64,000 bases of DNA, taken from NCBI GenBank assembly GCA_003344405.1, contig NOWV01000041.1, positions 434,001 through 498,000 on the forward strand. The letters are read 5' to 3'. The translations under genes were made by a program, and so were the position numbers. This document shows positions 51,182-64,000 of the stretch, one piece after another. Below the pieces are notes generated by a model. The model saw only the letters and a program-made list of their open reading frames with translations. It did not search any database and was not told where the DNA came from. Within the stretch, counting starts at the first letter, position 1. Every line of letters starts with the position of its first letter. The stretch comes from Trichoplax sp. H2. Lineage: Eukaryota; Placozoa; Uniplacotomia; Trichoplacea.

Positions 51182-54100
51182 ACCTTATAGTTTGATACCT
51201 GAAAATGGAAATGAATCCCATCAATTGCTTCATGAAGGCACCGACGAAGAAGTGGTAAGATCATGTAGCCATACCGTCCGAAAGAGATCATGCTTATCGT
51301 TAATCCATAACATCTACGATAAAGATCTCTTTTAACATTGTAAACATTCTATCCAAATCGATACAGTATAAATTCAATTACATATTTATAGCGAAGATCA
51401 ATTAAACATTATTCAATAAATTATATTCTCAATCTAATAAAATTATTATTTCACTCATTCCGATCACTTTCACTGGCGAACATTTTTACTTATCTTTGCA
51501 TACTGTATACGATGGCCACAATTAAAATGAAAGATATGCTACGGGAGTAAAATTGATTACAAAAAGGTAACGTATATTCTTTTAGATGATACTTTGATAT
51601 AAACTAGAGCAATTCTTGATCAAGTTGTGTTTAAAATATTGTTTAATAATACACGTAAAATAATTATCTAATCCGTGATTCAGTACTTTGTATATCATTA
51701 TTATGAGTACGAATTATTACTAGCAGATTATGTTTATTATAAAGGGCGTAGAAATATAAATGTTTTCTCGGTACCTGAACTTACAATTTCACACTAACAT
51801 TATTCGTTGCAAATATTACATTCTAAATATATCACTTTCAGTCTAATATATGACAAGACTTCGTTCAATGTTCAATTCTTCTGCTGAAATAGCCATATAA
51901 ATTTTGATTGCAGACCTTTTTGTATTACCTTTGTTGTTTACTTTCCTGTGGCTTCTTTGTTCTTGTGGGGTATTGGCGTCCGGATTGGAGGCATAAATGG
52001 ACTCATAGTATGTGCCCATTTCAAGAAGCTGATTCCGTTTTCATCAAGGTCAGCGCATGTTAACTTTCTATTAATACAATGAATCTATATTTACAAAATT
52101 ACAAATTTGCTACTATCTATCCGAGGCTAGTTTTACATATCTTGGGAAATGTTAGGCATATACATTATTGCTCTTACTAGATATTCATAGCTAATTTTAT
52201 CCATTGTATTCACCTTACAAAGCATATCTCTGATAAACCCATTTACCTTTAGGACCAGTACAATCGTTGGTACCCTGCTAAAATCCTACAACTAGTGGAC
52301 AATACTAGAAGGTATCACATACCTCTAGCGTTATTTTAATTATTATACTTATACCAAACAGTTAATCACTTTAGCAAATAAACATCTGAATATATACATG
52401 CCGTACATACATGCACATTATATATAGACAGGCTATCTGGAACTTATAAACTGATTTATTCATCTACAATGCAATCTGGATATCATGTTCATACAATATT
52501 TATACCCAAAATTCATGACGACCAAATTAATGTATTACTCTTATTAACTATAATACAATAGCCTTAGTATAGATTTTACGATCATGTTTAGATTTATTAA
52601 TGATATCCCACATACTCCCTAATAGAGAGAATTCAAATGGAAAACAGATGATACACGAAACAAATGATGATCCCACGGATGCCCTTGGGAATGGTACAAA
52701 TGTAAGCTAACTATTTCAAAATTGTTTTTCACTGCAAGTCACCCTAACTCAATTTTTTTACCTCCTGTTACATAGCCCTTGGATGTCAAATATTTCAAAT
52801 TTCATTGTCTCCGCTATTTTTGGAATCCGCAAATTCAACATTTTACGGTTCTTAGGTATATCTTCTTACAATAAAGTTACTCCAATAGCAACATTTTAGT
52901 TCGTAGATAGTAGTAGCATATACAGACCGCAGACTTTATGTATGAACAAATAAATTAGCCTGTAGCTTATTTGAATGAAACATGATTATTGAATTAGCAC
53001 TTAACGGAAAAATATATGCTTTATGTTGTGAATATTGTATAACAGGGGCCTTGATCGCAATTTTACGTGCCGCGAGATTTACGACCGTTTCTCGCGTGGA
53101 CTTGATAATCATCAAGCTGGTAGAAGGTATGATCCTCGATCGTACTTTAAATTGATTTAAAAAAATTCTATTTTCGTTCACTGTATTATGGACCATATCG
53201 TATGAAATCATCTCATTTATTTTGCATAGGGCAATCATATATGAGCAGAACTTAATCGATGTCAAAGTTAAAAGTTACATTCGTTTACTTTTTGAAGTGG
53301 TAAGGTTCTGGATTCTAATATATTCTGCCACCGATATAAACTCGTAGAAATCGTAGAATCATCTCATCGGACATACCGTATATCTAAACCTGCTTATTCA
53401 TACTAGGCATTAAATCCATTCTATGTCTTCCAAGTATTCAGCGTAACATTATGGTTCTTTGATGACTACTACTATTACGCAGGATGCATTGTATTTGTAT
53501 CAGTAGTATCCATCGCCATAACCTTGGTGCAAACTCGCCGGGTGAGAATAGTTTCTGACTGGATATCTATACTTCATAATCTATGCATTTATAAGCTTAT
53601 ATAATTTCCTGACGTAAAAATACTGTATTTATCAAAATTATGACAACAGAATCGTGTCCGCCTTAGAAATATGGTCGCAACATCATCAAATATTCAAGTG
53701 ATAAGGAACCATTCCGGTAGCCAACAATCTAAATAAAATTTTTTTCTCAACGTAGCAAGTTTTATATTAAAATTATTTCTGAAATATACAGGTGACCCTG
53801 AAAATGTATCTAGTACTGAAATTGTCCCGGGCGACGTTATTGTCATTCCGCCTGATGGAATACGGATGGAATGCGATGCTGTTTTAATTAGCGGTTCCTG
53901 TGTTGTTAATGAAAGCTCGTTAACAGGTTTTCATACTAAATGATATGATTACTTTTATTGATAATTTTTAATTACGTACAGTTTTTCATCTATGCAATAT
54001 TCAAGTTAGTTATAACAGATATCATTATGCGGTACATAATTTTATACGCAATATAGGCGAGAGTAATCCCGTGCTAAAAACACAACTGATTAGTGACGGT

Positions 54101-57100
54101 GCTGATGCTGATAACGTTTACTACCCGAACCTTCACAAACAACATTCTCTTTTTGCTGGAACGCAAGTTTTGCAAGCCCGTTCATACAGTTCTTCTCTTG
54201 TAACTGCACTGGTTATACGCACAGGTCAGAGATTATCGTAACGTCTTGATAAAATTCTAAATTTTAAGAAGTGTTGCGTTTGCCCACTCTGATAGGATTT
54301 TATAGTATGAAGGGTAATCTCGTGCGTAGTATTCTTTATCCTAAGCCCATGAATCTAAAGTTGTACCGTGACGCAATTGGATTTGTAGGCTGCTTAGCTT
54401 TTTTAGGTAATTAAAAATTATTGTATACTCGGTAGCCCATATCATCGTAAGCATTATGATTTGCGTTAATATATTTAAGCTGATTCTCTGTGAACTAAAA
54501 TTGCTTTTTTAAATATCTTTGATCTAGCGCTCATTGGTTTGATTTATAGCATCGTAACTCTTATTATTGATGGGGTATTTATAAATGATTATCTCCTTTT
54601 CTACTTACATATATAAATATCTTCAAGTGCGTTCTGCATTATTCATACATAGGTAACGCCAGGCGAAGTTATTAAGCGAGCATTGGACATGATCACAATT
54701 GCTGTTCCACCAGCTCTACCAGCCGCGGTTTCGATTGGAACTGTCTATGCCACGAATCGACTTAGAGTAAGAGGCATTTTTTGCATCAATCCTTCAAGGT
54801 ACTTACTACTTTAATTTTTAAAATCTGAAGCTTTAAGCTGTCAACTTACGTAGATGTTCATAAAACAAACTTTAACAGCATTCTTTAAAATTTTAATTTC
54901 GCAAAGGATCAATTTGAGTGGTAAACTCAATTTGGTTTGTTTCGATAAGGTAAGAGCGCATGTGTTATTTGCATACTCTAGAAACAATTCCCAGTTTTGT
55001 GATAATTAAATCCTTCCTTAAGACCGGAACGTTAACAGAAGACTTCTTGGAATTTTGGGGAGTAAGCAGCGTTAAACAAGGACGGTTAGACATCAATCAA
55101 CTATAATTTTAACTTTTTATAATATTTATTAAGGGAATTGTTAATCAACGTTGTGAAACGATGTCTTTTAGCTTTAGGGAAATATTGACTGATATTAAAT
55201 CTAATCCAGCTGATAAGCTAGCGGTTACGATGGCAACTTGCCATTCATTAACAGTTCTTAAAGGTGATGTGTGTGGTGACCCCTTAGATATGCAAATGTT
55301 CCAAGCAACGCAATGGGTAGGAAACTTAAATTGGCTTTAGCAATCTTCTTGCGTTAGTTAGCGTTACTGGTATGAGACACAGATCTTAACTTCTCGATAC
55401 ATTAACATCATAGACCTTAGACGAAAGTGCTGACGATCATCAAAAGTACGATACCGTTATTCAAGCAAGCGTAAAACCTCCAAGTTCTACACCCACAACC
55501 AGTCAGGTAGCGTCTTAATTTCTTCAGAACTACCAGCAACCTATTCACACCGTCATCGCTCAAATATTTGCTTCCCCAATATGCATTCATATCTGGCCCA
55601 CATACTTGCTGATAGAGTAGCTATTTTATTCTTTCCTTTATTCGCTATTTTAGAACCAATTTGAATATGGGATTTTGAAACGCTACGCTTTCACCTCTGA
55701 CTTGAAGCGCATGTCAGTGCTCATTCGTAAGTTAGGAGCTGGCAACCTAGAATTAGTTATGAAAGGAGCCCCCGAAACAGTAATACAATATTGTAACAGC
55801 AGTTCAGGTACGTTGATACCAATAAATGTAATTCTGTTAATGATGGCATTTTATTGCCTTTCATAGAAAAGATTCTTATCATACATTCTACTGTAGTCCC
55901 TGACGATTTCTCTCAAACGTTGGAGTCACTTACGGAACAAGGTTACAGAGTGCTCGGTTTGGCTCATAGATCTTTAGATTCAAAACTTTCATGGCGATCT
56001 GCTCAAAAACTCTCACGGTAATATTTTTACGATGCCGCTTGCAAGGATAGCTGTTATAAGTTTTGCTTTCTATTTATAGACAAGACTTGGAAGAAAATAT
56101 GACCTTCCTCGGTTTACTGATTATGCAAAACAAATTGAAGCCTGAAACATCTGGAATAATAGAAGAACTAGCTGAAGCGAATATTAGGACTGTTATGATT
56201 ACTGGTAAAATAGTTTATATCATTGATTTTGATTATAAAGTTTTAACTCTCAATGCATCAAAATCCAACATTACAGGTGATAATCTGAAAACTGCTGTCA
56301 ATATTGCTCGAGAATGTGAAATGATACAACCAAATGAAAATGTTGTACATTTAATTGCTAAAGAACCTACGACCTCTCAAACTGAACCAACTGTCACATG
56401 GAATCTCTTAAAGAAAAGTGGGAATGCACCGGTAAAGATTTCCATAAAATATGATAGTAGTTAATTCATAGTTGAAAGATAGTGACAATAGTAGCAATTG
56501 TATTGTAACTGTAAATTAATTCTAGGTTCTTTCAAGTGCCCAATATTATCGCCCTACAAGCGATCGGATCGCATGTACTGGTGACACTGTTTCAGTAATT
56601 CAAAAATATTTACCAAATATGCTTGAAAAGGTCAGCTAAGCAACACGGATATTATTGTTATTTATCTATCATATCACGCTCTTCACATGCATCTTCTTTA
56701 ATGTTGGTCAGGTGCTTATTCAAGGAACTATTTTTGCTCGAACATCACCAAAACAGAAAGCTGAACTTGTAGAAGGCTTCCAAAATCTAGGGTAACTAAC
56801 AGTTATTGATTTATGATATTCCGGTATGATAATAAATTTTGCTCTGACGGAGTCTCGTTGGAAATCTATTGTTAACGTAATTCTCCACTTAAATTTAAGA
56901 TACTACGTTGGAATGTGCGGCGATGGAGCTAATGATTGCGGAGTTAGAAAATACTAATAAATTCGTACTTTAAAGATATTAAAGAATAACGTCATATGTA
57001 ATTAATTCGACTTAGGCTTTAAATACTGCTCATGCCGGAATATCCCTTTCGGAGGCTGAGGCTTCCGTAGCATCACCATTTACCTCGAAAGTATGAAATA

Positions 57101-59198
57101 CTTGTCGCTACTTTCCAAGTTATTCCTATAATGTGATTCTGTATACTGTAACACAATATTCTTACTCTTCTGAACTAAATTTGACATTTCATAATTCTAG
57201 GTTCCCAATATTTCATGCGTTTCTACACTGATTAGGTAAACCTACTGTGTAAGACTAGTTAGCATTTAAGACATATATTTACGTCCGGTTGATTGTAATC
57301 TGTTATCATTATTCAAAAGTTCTCAGAGTTTTAGAAGTTTGAAGTCACTAAGTGGAAAACATTAATTGATACTTTTAGGGAAGGTCGCGCTGCATTAATA
57401 ACCGCTTTTGGCGTGTTCAAATACATGGCTTTGTATAGCATCATACAGTTTACAACAGTGATGATTTTATACTGGGTAATAATTAAGCATCAGTCGAATC
57501 CTTTTACTTTAATAATGCTAATTACTGGACCTTTTCAATTTTATTAGTACGTTGCTAACCTTGGGGACTTCCAGTTCCTGTTCATTGATTTATTCATTAT
57601 TCTTTCCATTGCACTCGTCAGTAAGTATAATTGGCTACTATAGCAGTGGTAATAGTATCTTCATAGACAACTTATTGTAGCTCTATGTATAGTATGATGC
57701 TTTTAGTATTGGAACATTCGCCACATTTCATGCATGCCTCATCGATATGATGGGATTCAAATCAAGATATGCTCTGCTAATGCCAAAATATTACTTAATT
57801 TTAGTGAGTAGAACTGAAGCATTTCCGTTGATATCAAAACAACGTCCAAACAGTTCGCTAACCAGCTTTGAAACCTTATCTTCGCTTTTCGCCCATGTCA
57901 TAGTTACTGTTGCAAGCCAAACTTTGGTTTACTTCTACTTAGCATCACAGCCATGGTACACAGTCTTTAATCAGCTTAATCGAAAGCAATTATATAGTAT
58001 ACTATAACTTGCATCATTTAACGATATCTAACGTTAACCTTCCATAAATGAAACAATTTTAGGTACGTAGAAAATGTGGATACGGTTAATGGTTCAACGT
58101 ATGTTCAATGCTACGAAACGACAACGTTATTTTATTTCACTAACTATCAGTATATATGGATAGCTGTTGTCTTTTCTAAAGGTCCTCCGTTTCGTAAAAG
58201 AATTTACACTAATTGTAAGCATTCGTATCTTATTTAATATTCATGAGTATTATGCCTAACATCATATACAATATACTGTAATCATTCTACCGAAATTCAA
58301 TAAGTAAGCTAAAATGGACGCACTATTTTGATAACCACCTTCATCTAGGGGCTTATTTATTCGTGTTGATAAGCCTACTGGCCATTGCTACAGTATTCAT
58401 CCTTCACCCTGGCAGTGCCTCTGTCACGTTCGAGGTACTAAACTAATTTATCTATTGTAATTGCTATATTTTGCAACTGTTGCTATAAGGCAATTGTTAA
58501 ATCTGCCTTTTGCCAATAATCTCATATCTTTGCTGCCAATAAGCAAGCAATTTTACTATAAAAATACGCGTAGTGGTATTTTGATATTTTTCAGTCTTGA
58601 ACTACTTATCAAGATTAATACTCCATTACAATTATAAGTTTATTTTAGTCGAATCACGGGTGGATATAATTACATTACAGTGTGTGAGCTGGTCTGTAAT
58701 AAACTGTCGTTATCATTACTACAATAAATTTATAAGGTCATGACGATCTAATGACAATCGTACATAAAAAATTGAATTCTAACACAATTTTATATTATAG
58801 CTAAAAGCCATTACTGATATAACCTTCAAAGTATGCCTAATCCTATTGGGTATTGCGTATTTTTGCGTTTGTTTTCTACTGGAGGTAGGCTTATATTGTA
58901 GTACAGTTAAGCGTCTTACGCAAAATTGTTGGCTGGCATAAAAGGCAGCAGTCATAGATGTTGTTTATTTAAGTAATATACTTCAAATTTGAACTAGGAA
59001 TTCTTGATTACGGCTCCCTATTGGAGGCCGTTTTGGTCTTGCATTAAATGTACGCGTAGAAGGCCGAAAAAATTTGAACAATTAGAAAGTAGCCTTATCG
59101 AAGAAGCTTGGCCACCTGCCAGCAATTTCAATAACCCTACCGTAACATCAAATCCCCAAAAGAAGATAATTCGATACCACTATGAAAGTCAGATTTGA
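51163..59198 (+). CDS. P5B-type ATPase (ATP13A2/3-like cation or polyamine transporter), 35 exons
   Basis: P5B ATPases sit in lysosomal or endosomal membranes; ATP13A2/3 export polyamines. Exons: 51163-51254 (5' edge unsure), 51534-51566, 51914-52048, 52253-52311, 52626-52701, 52776-52855, 53046-53126, 53230-53299, 53407-53541, 53650-53716, 53792-53926, 54057-54224, 54296-54406, 54528-54574, 54653-54798, 54907-54949, 55023-55084, 55172-55316, 55414-55506, 55654-55807, 55897-56017, 56080-56204, 56277-56431, 56526-56630, 56712-56791, 56900-56942, 57016-57090, 57201-57235, 57379-57475, 57548-57620, 57805-57996, 58071-58214, 58349-58434, 58801-58884, 58998-59198. Phases all join: 1,151 aa from exon 2, about 1,180 in all, as in ATP13A2. 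Intact motifs: LVPGD-type VPGDV and LTGES (actuator), VPPALPA (P5B M4), DKTGTLTE with the phosphorylated Asp, KGAPE (ATP site), MITGDN, and [11 protein letters not shown]. The C-terminus has a basic cluster then EEAWPP, as in ATP13A2. The exon carrying the start codon was not found. Confidence 0.93.
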
Positions 59199-60428
59199 TT
59201 TCATATGACTTAGCACTTAGCACTCAAATCAACTACGTACATGATTCACTGTAATTATATACTACTACATACTGTATTTGTTTTATTAAGACTTGATTAG
59301 CGTTGAATTCGTATTTCTAAATTTTTGTAATAACGCTAAAATTTTGTTATAATTCAAAATAGACAAAAGCTTATATTCACTTAATGACCTAATGTGTGTT
59401 TAGGGTTTGCAATAATTTCTTTTCTATCTAGTTTTATTTGTAATTTAAAATTTAATTAAATTAAATCTGGACATGGTCATGGATCAGCGTTGATCCCTAA
59501 TCATTTTATTTTAATTAATTGTAAGCACTGTCTTTCACATTTTCTAGTAACTCGTATCTGCAACTAATTTTCTTAATATAGTGATCATCTCTTCAGTTAA
59601 CTCTTATTGCAGTTCATGACGTATTCCCATGTGTGCACAGCTTAATTTAGTAGACTTTTAAAACTATTAGCAATGCTCGTATAAAGCGATGCCTGCTACC
59701 TAACAACAGTATGGTATGAAGAATTTAGTCATTTGAAAGATGTGGTAGACCTAAATGTATATAATTAAAATTAAGAGCGATTATACTCCAATCAGGTATC
59801 TACTTACGCAAATTAAAGAGATCTGTTAATAGAAAACAAGAGATAAGACTCAACCATCACGCTGATCGCTAAGCCAGCTGACTCTATTATCATCAGTAAT
59901 TATACTGTAATAGGACATTTTGAATTCGAAGTTCTAATGCATAATCCTTTCTGCTGATCTATCCTTTAGTAGATAATTACAATTAATCTATAGGCTTCAG
60001 TACTGGTACAGTATATATTACTTTCCTATTTTACTGCATGGCAACTACTAGGTTAATTTTATGTATTTTTATGTAGTCCTTGTTTTTGGCTACCCTTCTT
60101 GTACCTCACTTTAGAGCGACACTGTATACTGACTGTCGCACGTTAAGTGGAAAGTAATGTATACGTATTATTTTAAAGGATGCAAATTACCGCAGGATCA
60201 TTAATCCGCAACCCTCTCTGCTTTTCAAATCTCCCCGGCGTTACAACGCCCTGTAGCTAGTACAGTACTAATGCTGTCGTGCTTTTGCTGTATTCTATGT
60301 CACAGGTATTATATTAATTAATCTACTGCACGTAACATTTTGAAACTTTGAAAGTCTTAACCATGTCATCGACTACTAAATGATCCACTTTAATAGTCCA
60401 TGACCAATCGATCATGCCTACGTAGAGC

Positions 60429-60475
60429 CGTGACTGCTAGGTTTTCTCCTATTTTTAGTAGTCACTGTATAGATC
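60429..60475. repeat. Divergent fold-back element, copy 4
   Basis: GTGACTGCTAGG and TTTTAGTAGTCAC face each other across a short spacer. Similar to the GGACTACTA-type arms but more diverged, so family membership is tentative. Confidence 0.4.
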
Positions 60476-62866
60476 CCCAACCCTCACTGCCTTTTTAGAA
60501 ACTCCCGATTCTGATAGCTTGCCCACAACGATTGATTGTTCTGCAGAGTGTCTGTAGAATCTACAGTACAGTATGTCTTTCTAACCCTTGAAAATCCTAA
60601 CCTTCCTGTGTTCTGTATCATCGCAAAATACTGTACTACTCTTAGCACTTTCGAAATGTCAATACAAGCCGTTCTACAAGTCTAATTTAGTGTAAATTAA
60701 GGTACATTAACCTAGTTCACTCTGCCTAAAATAGCGACTACTCGACGATTTTTTGCACTGTACTATAACCACTGTCGTATTATTCTCATACGTAATAGTT
60801 CTAGTCGATCCTTCGCTCGCTCTACTTCGTGTACTGAACTTGTACCTTTTACTTTACACTATCATTGTCACTGCTAATGTATGAATTAATTATTAATTAA
60901 TTGTAAGACTTTTTAAGTTAAAAGTGAATTTAAAAGCTCGTAGGCGGCATCAACATGTCTCAGTAACTAGAGTATGATTGGCTTAGAGTGAGAGATGGCA
61001 ATCATGCCGGGCTTAGGGTCACTCACTCGGAAGAGCCATAGTAAATGCGGAATTAGGTAAGAAAATCTATAGGCTGAATTAGACTTCGTCTTAAGATTAG
61101 GAAGGATAATTTGGCTAACGTATTTGTCAACATGTTGTAATGAAGGATATAAAAGGTTGACTTTTTTAGGCGGGAATGCAGTCTAAGGTCTAGCTGTGCA
61201 CCAATTACGTTGTCTAAATTTCAATACTGTAATATTGAACACTAAAATTAAGTAGTAAAACTGTTTGTATCTGCTCAAATTGGGAGATAATTGATCGACT
61301 GACCTTTCCATAATAATAGGGATAGAAATAGTACATATTGCAACTCATTATCAACATAGAGATTTCCATATCTGGACGATGCTCTACGAGTAGATCATTA
61401 CTTTTCGGTTGTAATACTGGAAAGGTAAGATGAAAATGTTAAATAACCTACACCAATTTATACATTGCCATAATGGCAATAAATTTCACTTCTTATTAAA
61501 TGAAATATTACTTTATATCAAGTGATTGAAAGATTTCAACTGATTAAAAGAAAAAGTATTTTGCTCGCGCCTCTTACACTAACTCCTTGAATGTTTGTAA
61601 GTACCGTCAAAAAGTAGAAGAAAACTACATATGACGACATCATTAATACCTTACCAGGACTCTATTTCTGTTCAGCCGTTCCTTTAAGTACGGTTTTTTA
61701 GATAAATCCCGCCCAGGCCATGGACTTCAGATGCTAACATTTAAAACTGCTAAGCCAATGATTTAAGCATTTTATGGCATAAGAGAAAAATATAGATCAT
61801 TTAACGTATTCATTCAACGAAGCAGACCTACAGTGCAGTACTATAAAAGCGTTCTGGAGGCGTTAACTCGCACTTAGCCGTGAACATATCGAAACGGACA
61901 ATTTATTGCGCCTAGAACCTACTACAGTAGTTGATCCTTATTCTTACATTAGGGCGAACCTACTAATGCAGTATGCATATAATCTGCCCACATATCGCTA
62001 GTCGTCACGAAAGCGTCGACAAACTGTCAAGATGAAAATTACTTTAAAAGGATGAAAACGACAGACTATGTGTGACAGGCTGTCTTTTAAGCAAAAACAA
62101 CGTAGGAGTTTCATACTATATATTAATGTACTCGCTGTAATGCAGATACTCTTCTTTAAAACTAAATCAACGAATATTATTCGGTCTAAAGATGCACTTA
62201 TAAAAAGTTCCTATTATACCTTAACGCGTACTTAGGCATGTTAAATCAATTCCATTAATATTCTCTACACCAGTAGAGTTTGCTATAGAAAACTTACTTT
62301 CTGAGTAGTTCCTTATGGTACTTTGATAGATACTTTAATTAAATCAAAGACTCACGAATATTAGTGCAGCAGAAAGTATTTTTAATTAATACCTTTTCAC
62401 CCTCTTGTACAATTGACTGACGTAACCTTTTCCAAAAGTACTAGCGCTCTTTAAATATTCTATTTCATGGCAGCATTATAGACTATACTACTGCCTACCC
62501 TTGAAGAGAACTTGAGCCCATTACAATCAATTGTGCAGTAGAAGTATATCTAAATCTCTTGTGCTACAAATACGTCTATCAATGATTGGATAAATTAAGT
62601 CTGATAGCAAGTTGAGTGAAATTACTGGTACTTATTTTGATTCGATAAAACTACTATGATGAATCATCATTTTTCAGGATGAAATCTAAACATCAGAGAA
62701 AAATTCTTTTAGTAGATTAAATATTATTCTGGCATCTTTCCTTTAATCTTAAATATACATAGTACAAGCAAATGGTCCGTTGTTGTTGTTGAAGATTAAA
62801 TTAATTAGAATAGTTAATTGCATACAAAGTCGTTATTAGCCATTTGTGGTGAGTTCTGCAGTTAAG

Positions 62867-62994
62867 TCATTCAAAAATGGGATTTTAATACCGTATCGAC
62901 AAGAGTCATCTCCGAGTTAATGCCATTTCACCAACTAGATGTCCTGGGCTTATTAAACCGAATAGGATCCAATTTACTAATGAATCACTCAGAA
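62867..62994 (+). CDS. Exon-like segment of an unrecognised gene
   Basis: An AG acceptor (62865-62866) opens a 42-codon frame that ends exactly at a consensus donor GTAAGT (62995). The peptide, with the segment SELMPFHQLDVLGLLNRIGS, has a protein-like mix of residues. A following AG before 63145 would add 14 codons and a stop. I recognise no family and no upstream exon. It may also begin at ATG 62920. Confidence 0.25.
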
Positions 62995-63190
62995 GTAAGT
63001 TAAGCTTTTACTCTCTTTGTTTTTTTTCATTCTAAAAAAAATTAGTAACTAAGAATGGCGGACAATGGTTGCGAAAATTTTCCGATTAGATTGAATAGAC
63101 AATTACCACGTTACTTACTTGTAACAAAGTCAACTTTAATTTAGGAGCAAGGAAGGCATACGACGCTAGAATTTTCTTCTAATTCTTAAA

Positions 63191-63523
63191 GTGGGTTATC
63201 GATGCGCCCTGCTGGCTCTTGGCCATATCATCTGTTACACTATATACCATATAACTTCGGATATCGACTACGGTACGTTGCCAATCTTGTGTGGCCTCAG
63301 AGTTAAAAGGAACTGTTTCTACTACAGTAATTTTCTACTATTTTATACCGTGGACTTCTATGAAAATGCCAATAAGTATCGTACTGTTATACGTCTCATC
63401 CTCTATAATATATCATATTTACACAGTATTTTGCAAAATATTTCAATCAGGCCGGAATATGGAGATGTTTGCTTCTCAGTATGCACTCAACCATTTTACG
63501 GTACGTTAATTAAAGAGAACTAA
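63191..63523 (+). CDS. Unrecognised 110-codon ORF
   Basis: Tyr/Cys/Ile-rich open frame without an ATG at its first codon and with no known motif. A second frame (63291-63509) is open at the same place. A TM-like hydrophobic mix suggested a GPCR remnant, but no class A landmark is present. Coding status is unproven. Confidence 0.15.
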   Translation: MGYRCALLALGHIICYTIYHITSDIDYGTLPILCGLRVKRNCFYYSNFLLFYTVDFYENANKYRTVIRLILYNISYLHSILQNISIRPEYGDVCFSVCTQPFYGTLIKEN

Positions 63524-64000
63524 ATGCATAATACACTCCAATCGACTGCATATTATAATTATTTTGGCCATTGTGCCGTAAAATATTTCTTTATCGATAC
63601 CGGACAGAATCTACTGGTAGGCAGATCTTTACACTGATTGTGCATTTTATCTTGAAATGTTGTAAATTAATGCGGTAAATCCAGTAATTTGTAGTTATTC
63701 AGTAAAAACACTCTATTGCGGTAAAACCTATTCTGTAACATCTACAGAAATAACTATGCTATAGTCAATTTTCGATCGAATCTACTGGTTATGAAGGAAA
63801 ATGTTAAAAGATTATTGAAATTATTAGCACACCCTAAGATTTGTTTTCAAAATAAACTTTTACAAATCATTTATATGATGAATACATACTTTTATTTGCT
63901 AGCATCGAACGATTCATAGAATTACAGAATGAATTTAACCGAAATTAATTTGCTTTGGAGGCAATAGATCAATTAAGACAAATTGATGTTTATTTTTAAG

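Larger units (their letters stand above)
59199..64000. other. Terminal region without a recognised gene
   Basis: Begins with the P5B ATPase 3' flank. A loose fold-back copy lies at 60429-60475, short CAGTAC patches near 60257 and 60562, and an exon-like segment at 62867-62994. An unrecognised 110-codon ORF follows at 63191-63523. Otherwise AT-rich DNA with nothing I can name. Confidence 0.5.

Noticed and set aside
52936-53265. 109-codon minus-strand ORF
   Set aside because: It lies opposite two exons of the P5B ATPase whose frames and phases are well supported.
1-64000. Bacterial-type systems, CRISPR arrays, prophage or retroelement genes
   Set aside because: No regular repeat-spacer array, reverse transcriptase, integrase or transposase motif was seen; the genes are intron-bearing and metazoan.

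Overview
The window looks like nuclear DNA of an early-branching animal. It is AT-rich, has no bacterial signals, and its genes are cut by many short introns (72 to about 1,600 nt) with GT-AG borders. The gene set is metazoan: two intronless rhodopsin-class GPCRs, two CLCA proteins (metalloprotease plus VWA), a pyrimidine-type mitochondrial carrier, a calsyntenin and a P5B (ATP13A) ATPase. About one gene per 9 kb, intronless GPCRs and compact many-exon genes fit a placozoan (Trichoplax or Hoilungia type) best. That assignment is inference from gene content, not from a search.

Layout. 1-18 kb: two related single-exon class A GPCRs, both on the minus strand (2060-2998 and 10937-11914), in long gene-poor DNA. 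18.0-31.1 kb: two CLCA genes in tail-to-tail orientation (CLCA-A plus, 18007-24448; CLCA-B minus, 26464-31093). I resolved both into 11 exons with the same intron positions and phases; the models give 945 and 935 aa. 32.2-35.0 kb: an SLC25A33/36-type carrier on the minus strand, complete except for its first short exon. 35.0-40.4 kb: non-coding DNA packed with GTAC/CAGTACTG palindromic sequence. 40.4-43.7 kb: a calsyntenin on the minus strand (5 exons resolved, about 827 aa, signal-peptide exon not found). 43.7-51.1 kb: mostly non-coding, with a tandem 165-bp duplication and a possible calsyntenin-like fragment. 51.2-59.2 kb: an ATP13A-type P5B ATPase on the plus strand, 35 exons, about 1,180 aa, all catalytic motifs intact. 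59.2-64 kb: no recognised gene; a few unidentified ORFs or exon candidates.

The genes do not form one pathway. Several act at membranes: peptide-type receptors, CLCA ectoproteins, a synaptic-type adhesion protein, a lysosomal/endosomal transporter and a mitochondrial nucleotide carrier. The most notable observations are the mirror-image CLCA pair with one GC-AG intron, the calsyntenin tail that lacks the kinesin-binding acidic/WDDS part but keeps the motif next to it, a stop-free 72-nt intron in the ATPase P domain, the GTAC-palindrome cluster, and a dispersed fold-back motif. No tRNA, rRNA, CRISPR array, insertion sequence or viral gene was recognised.
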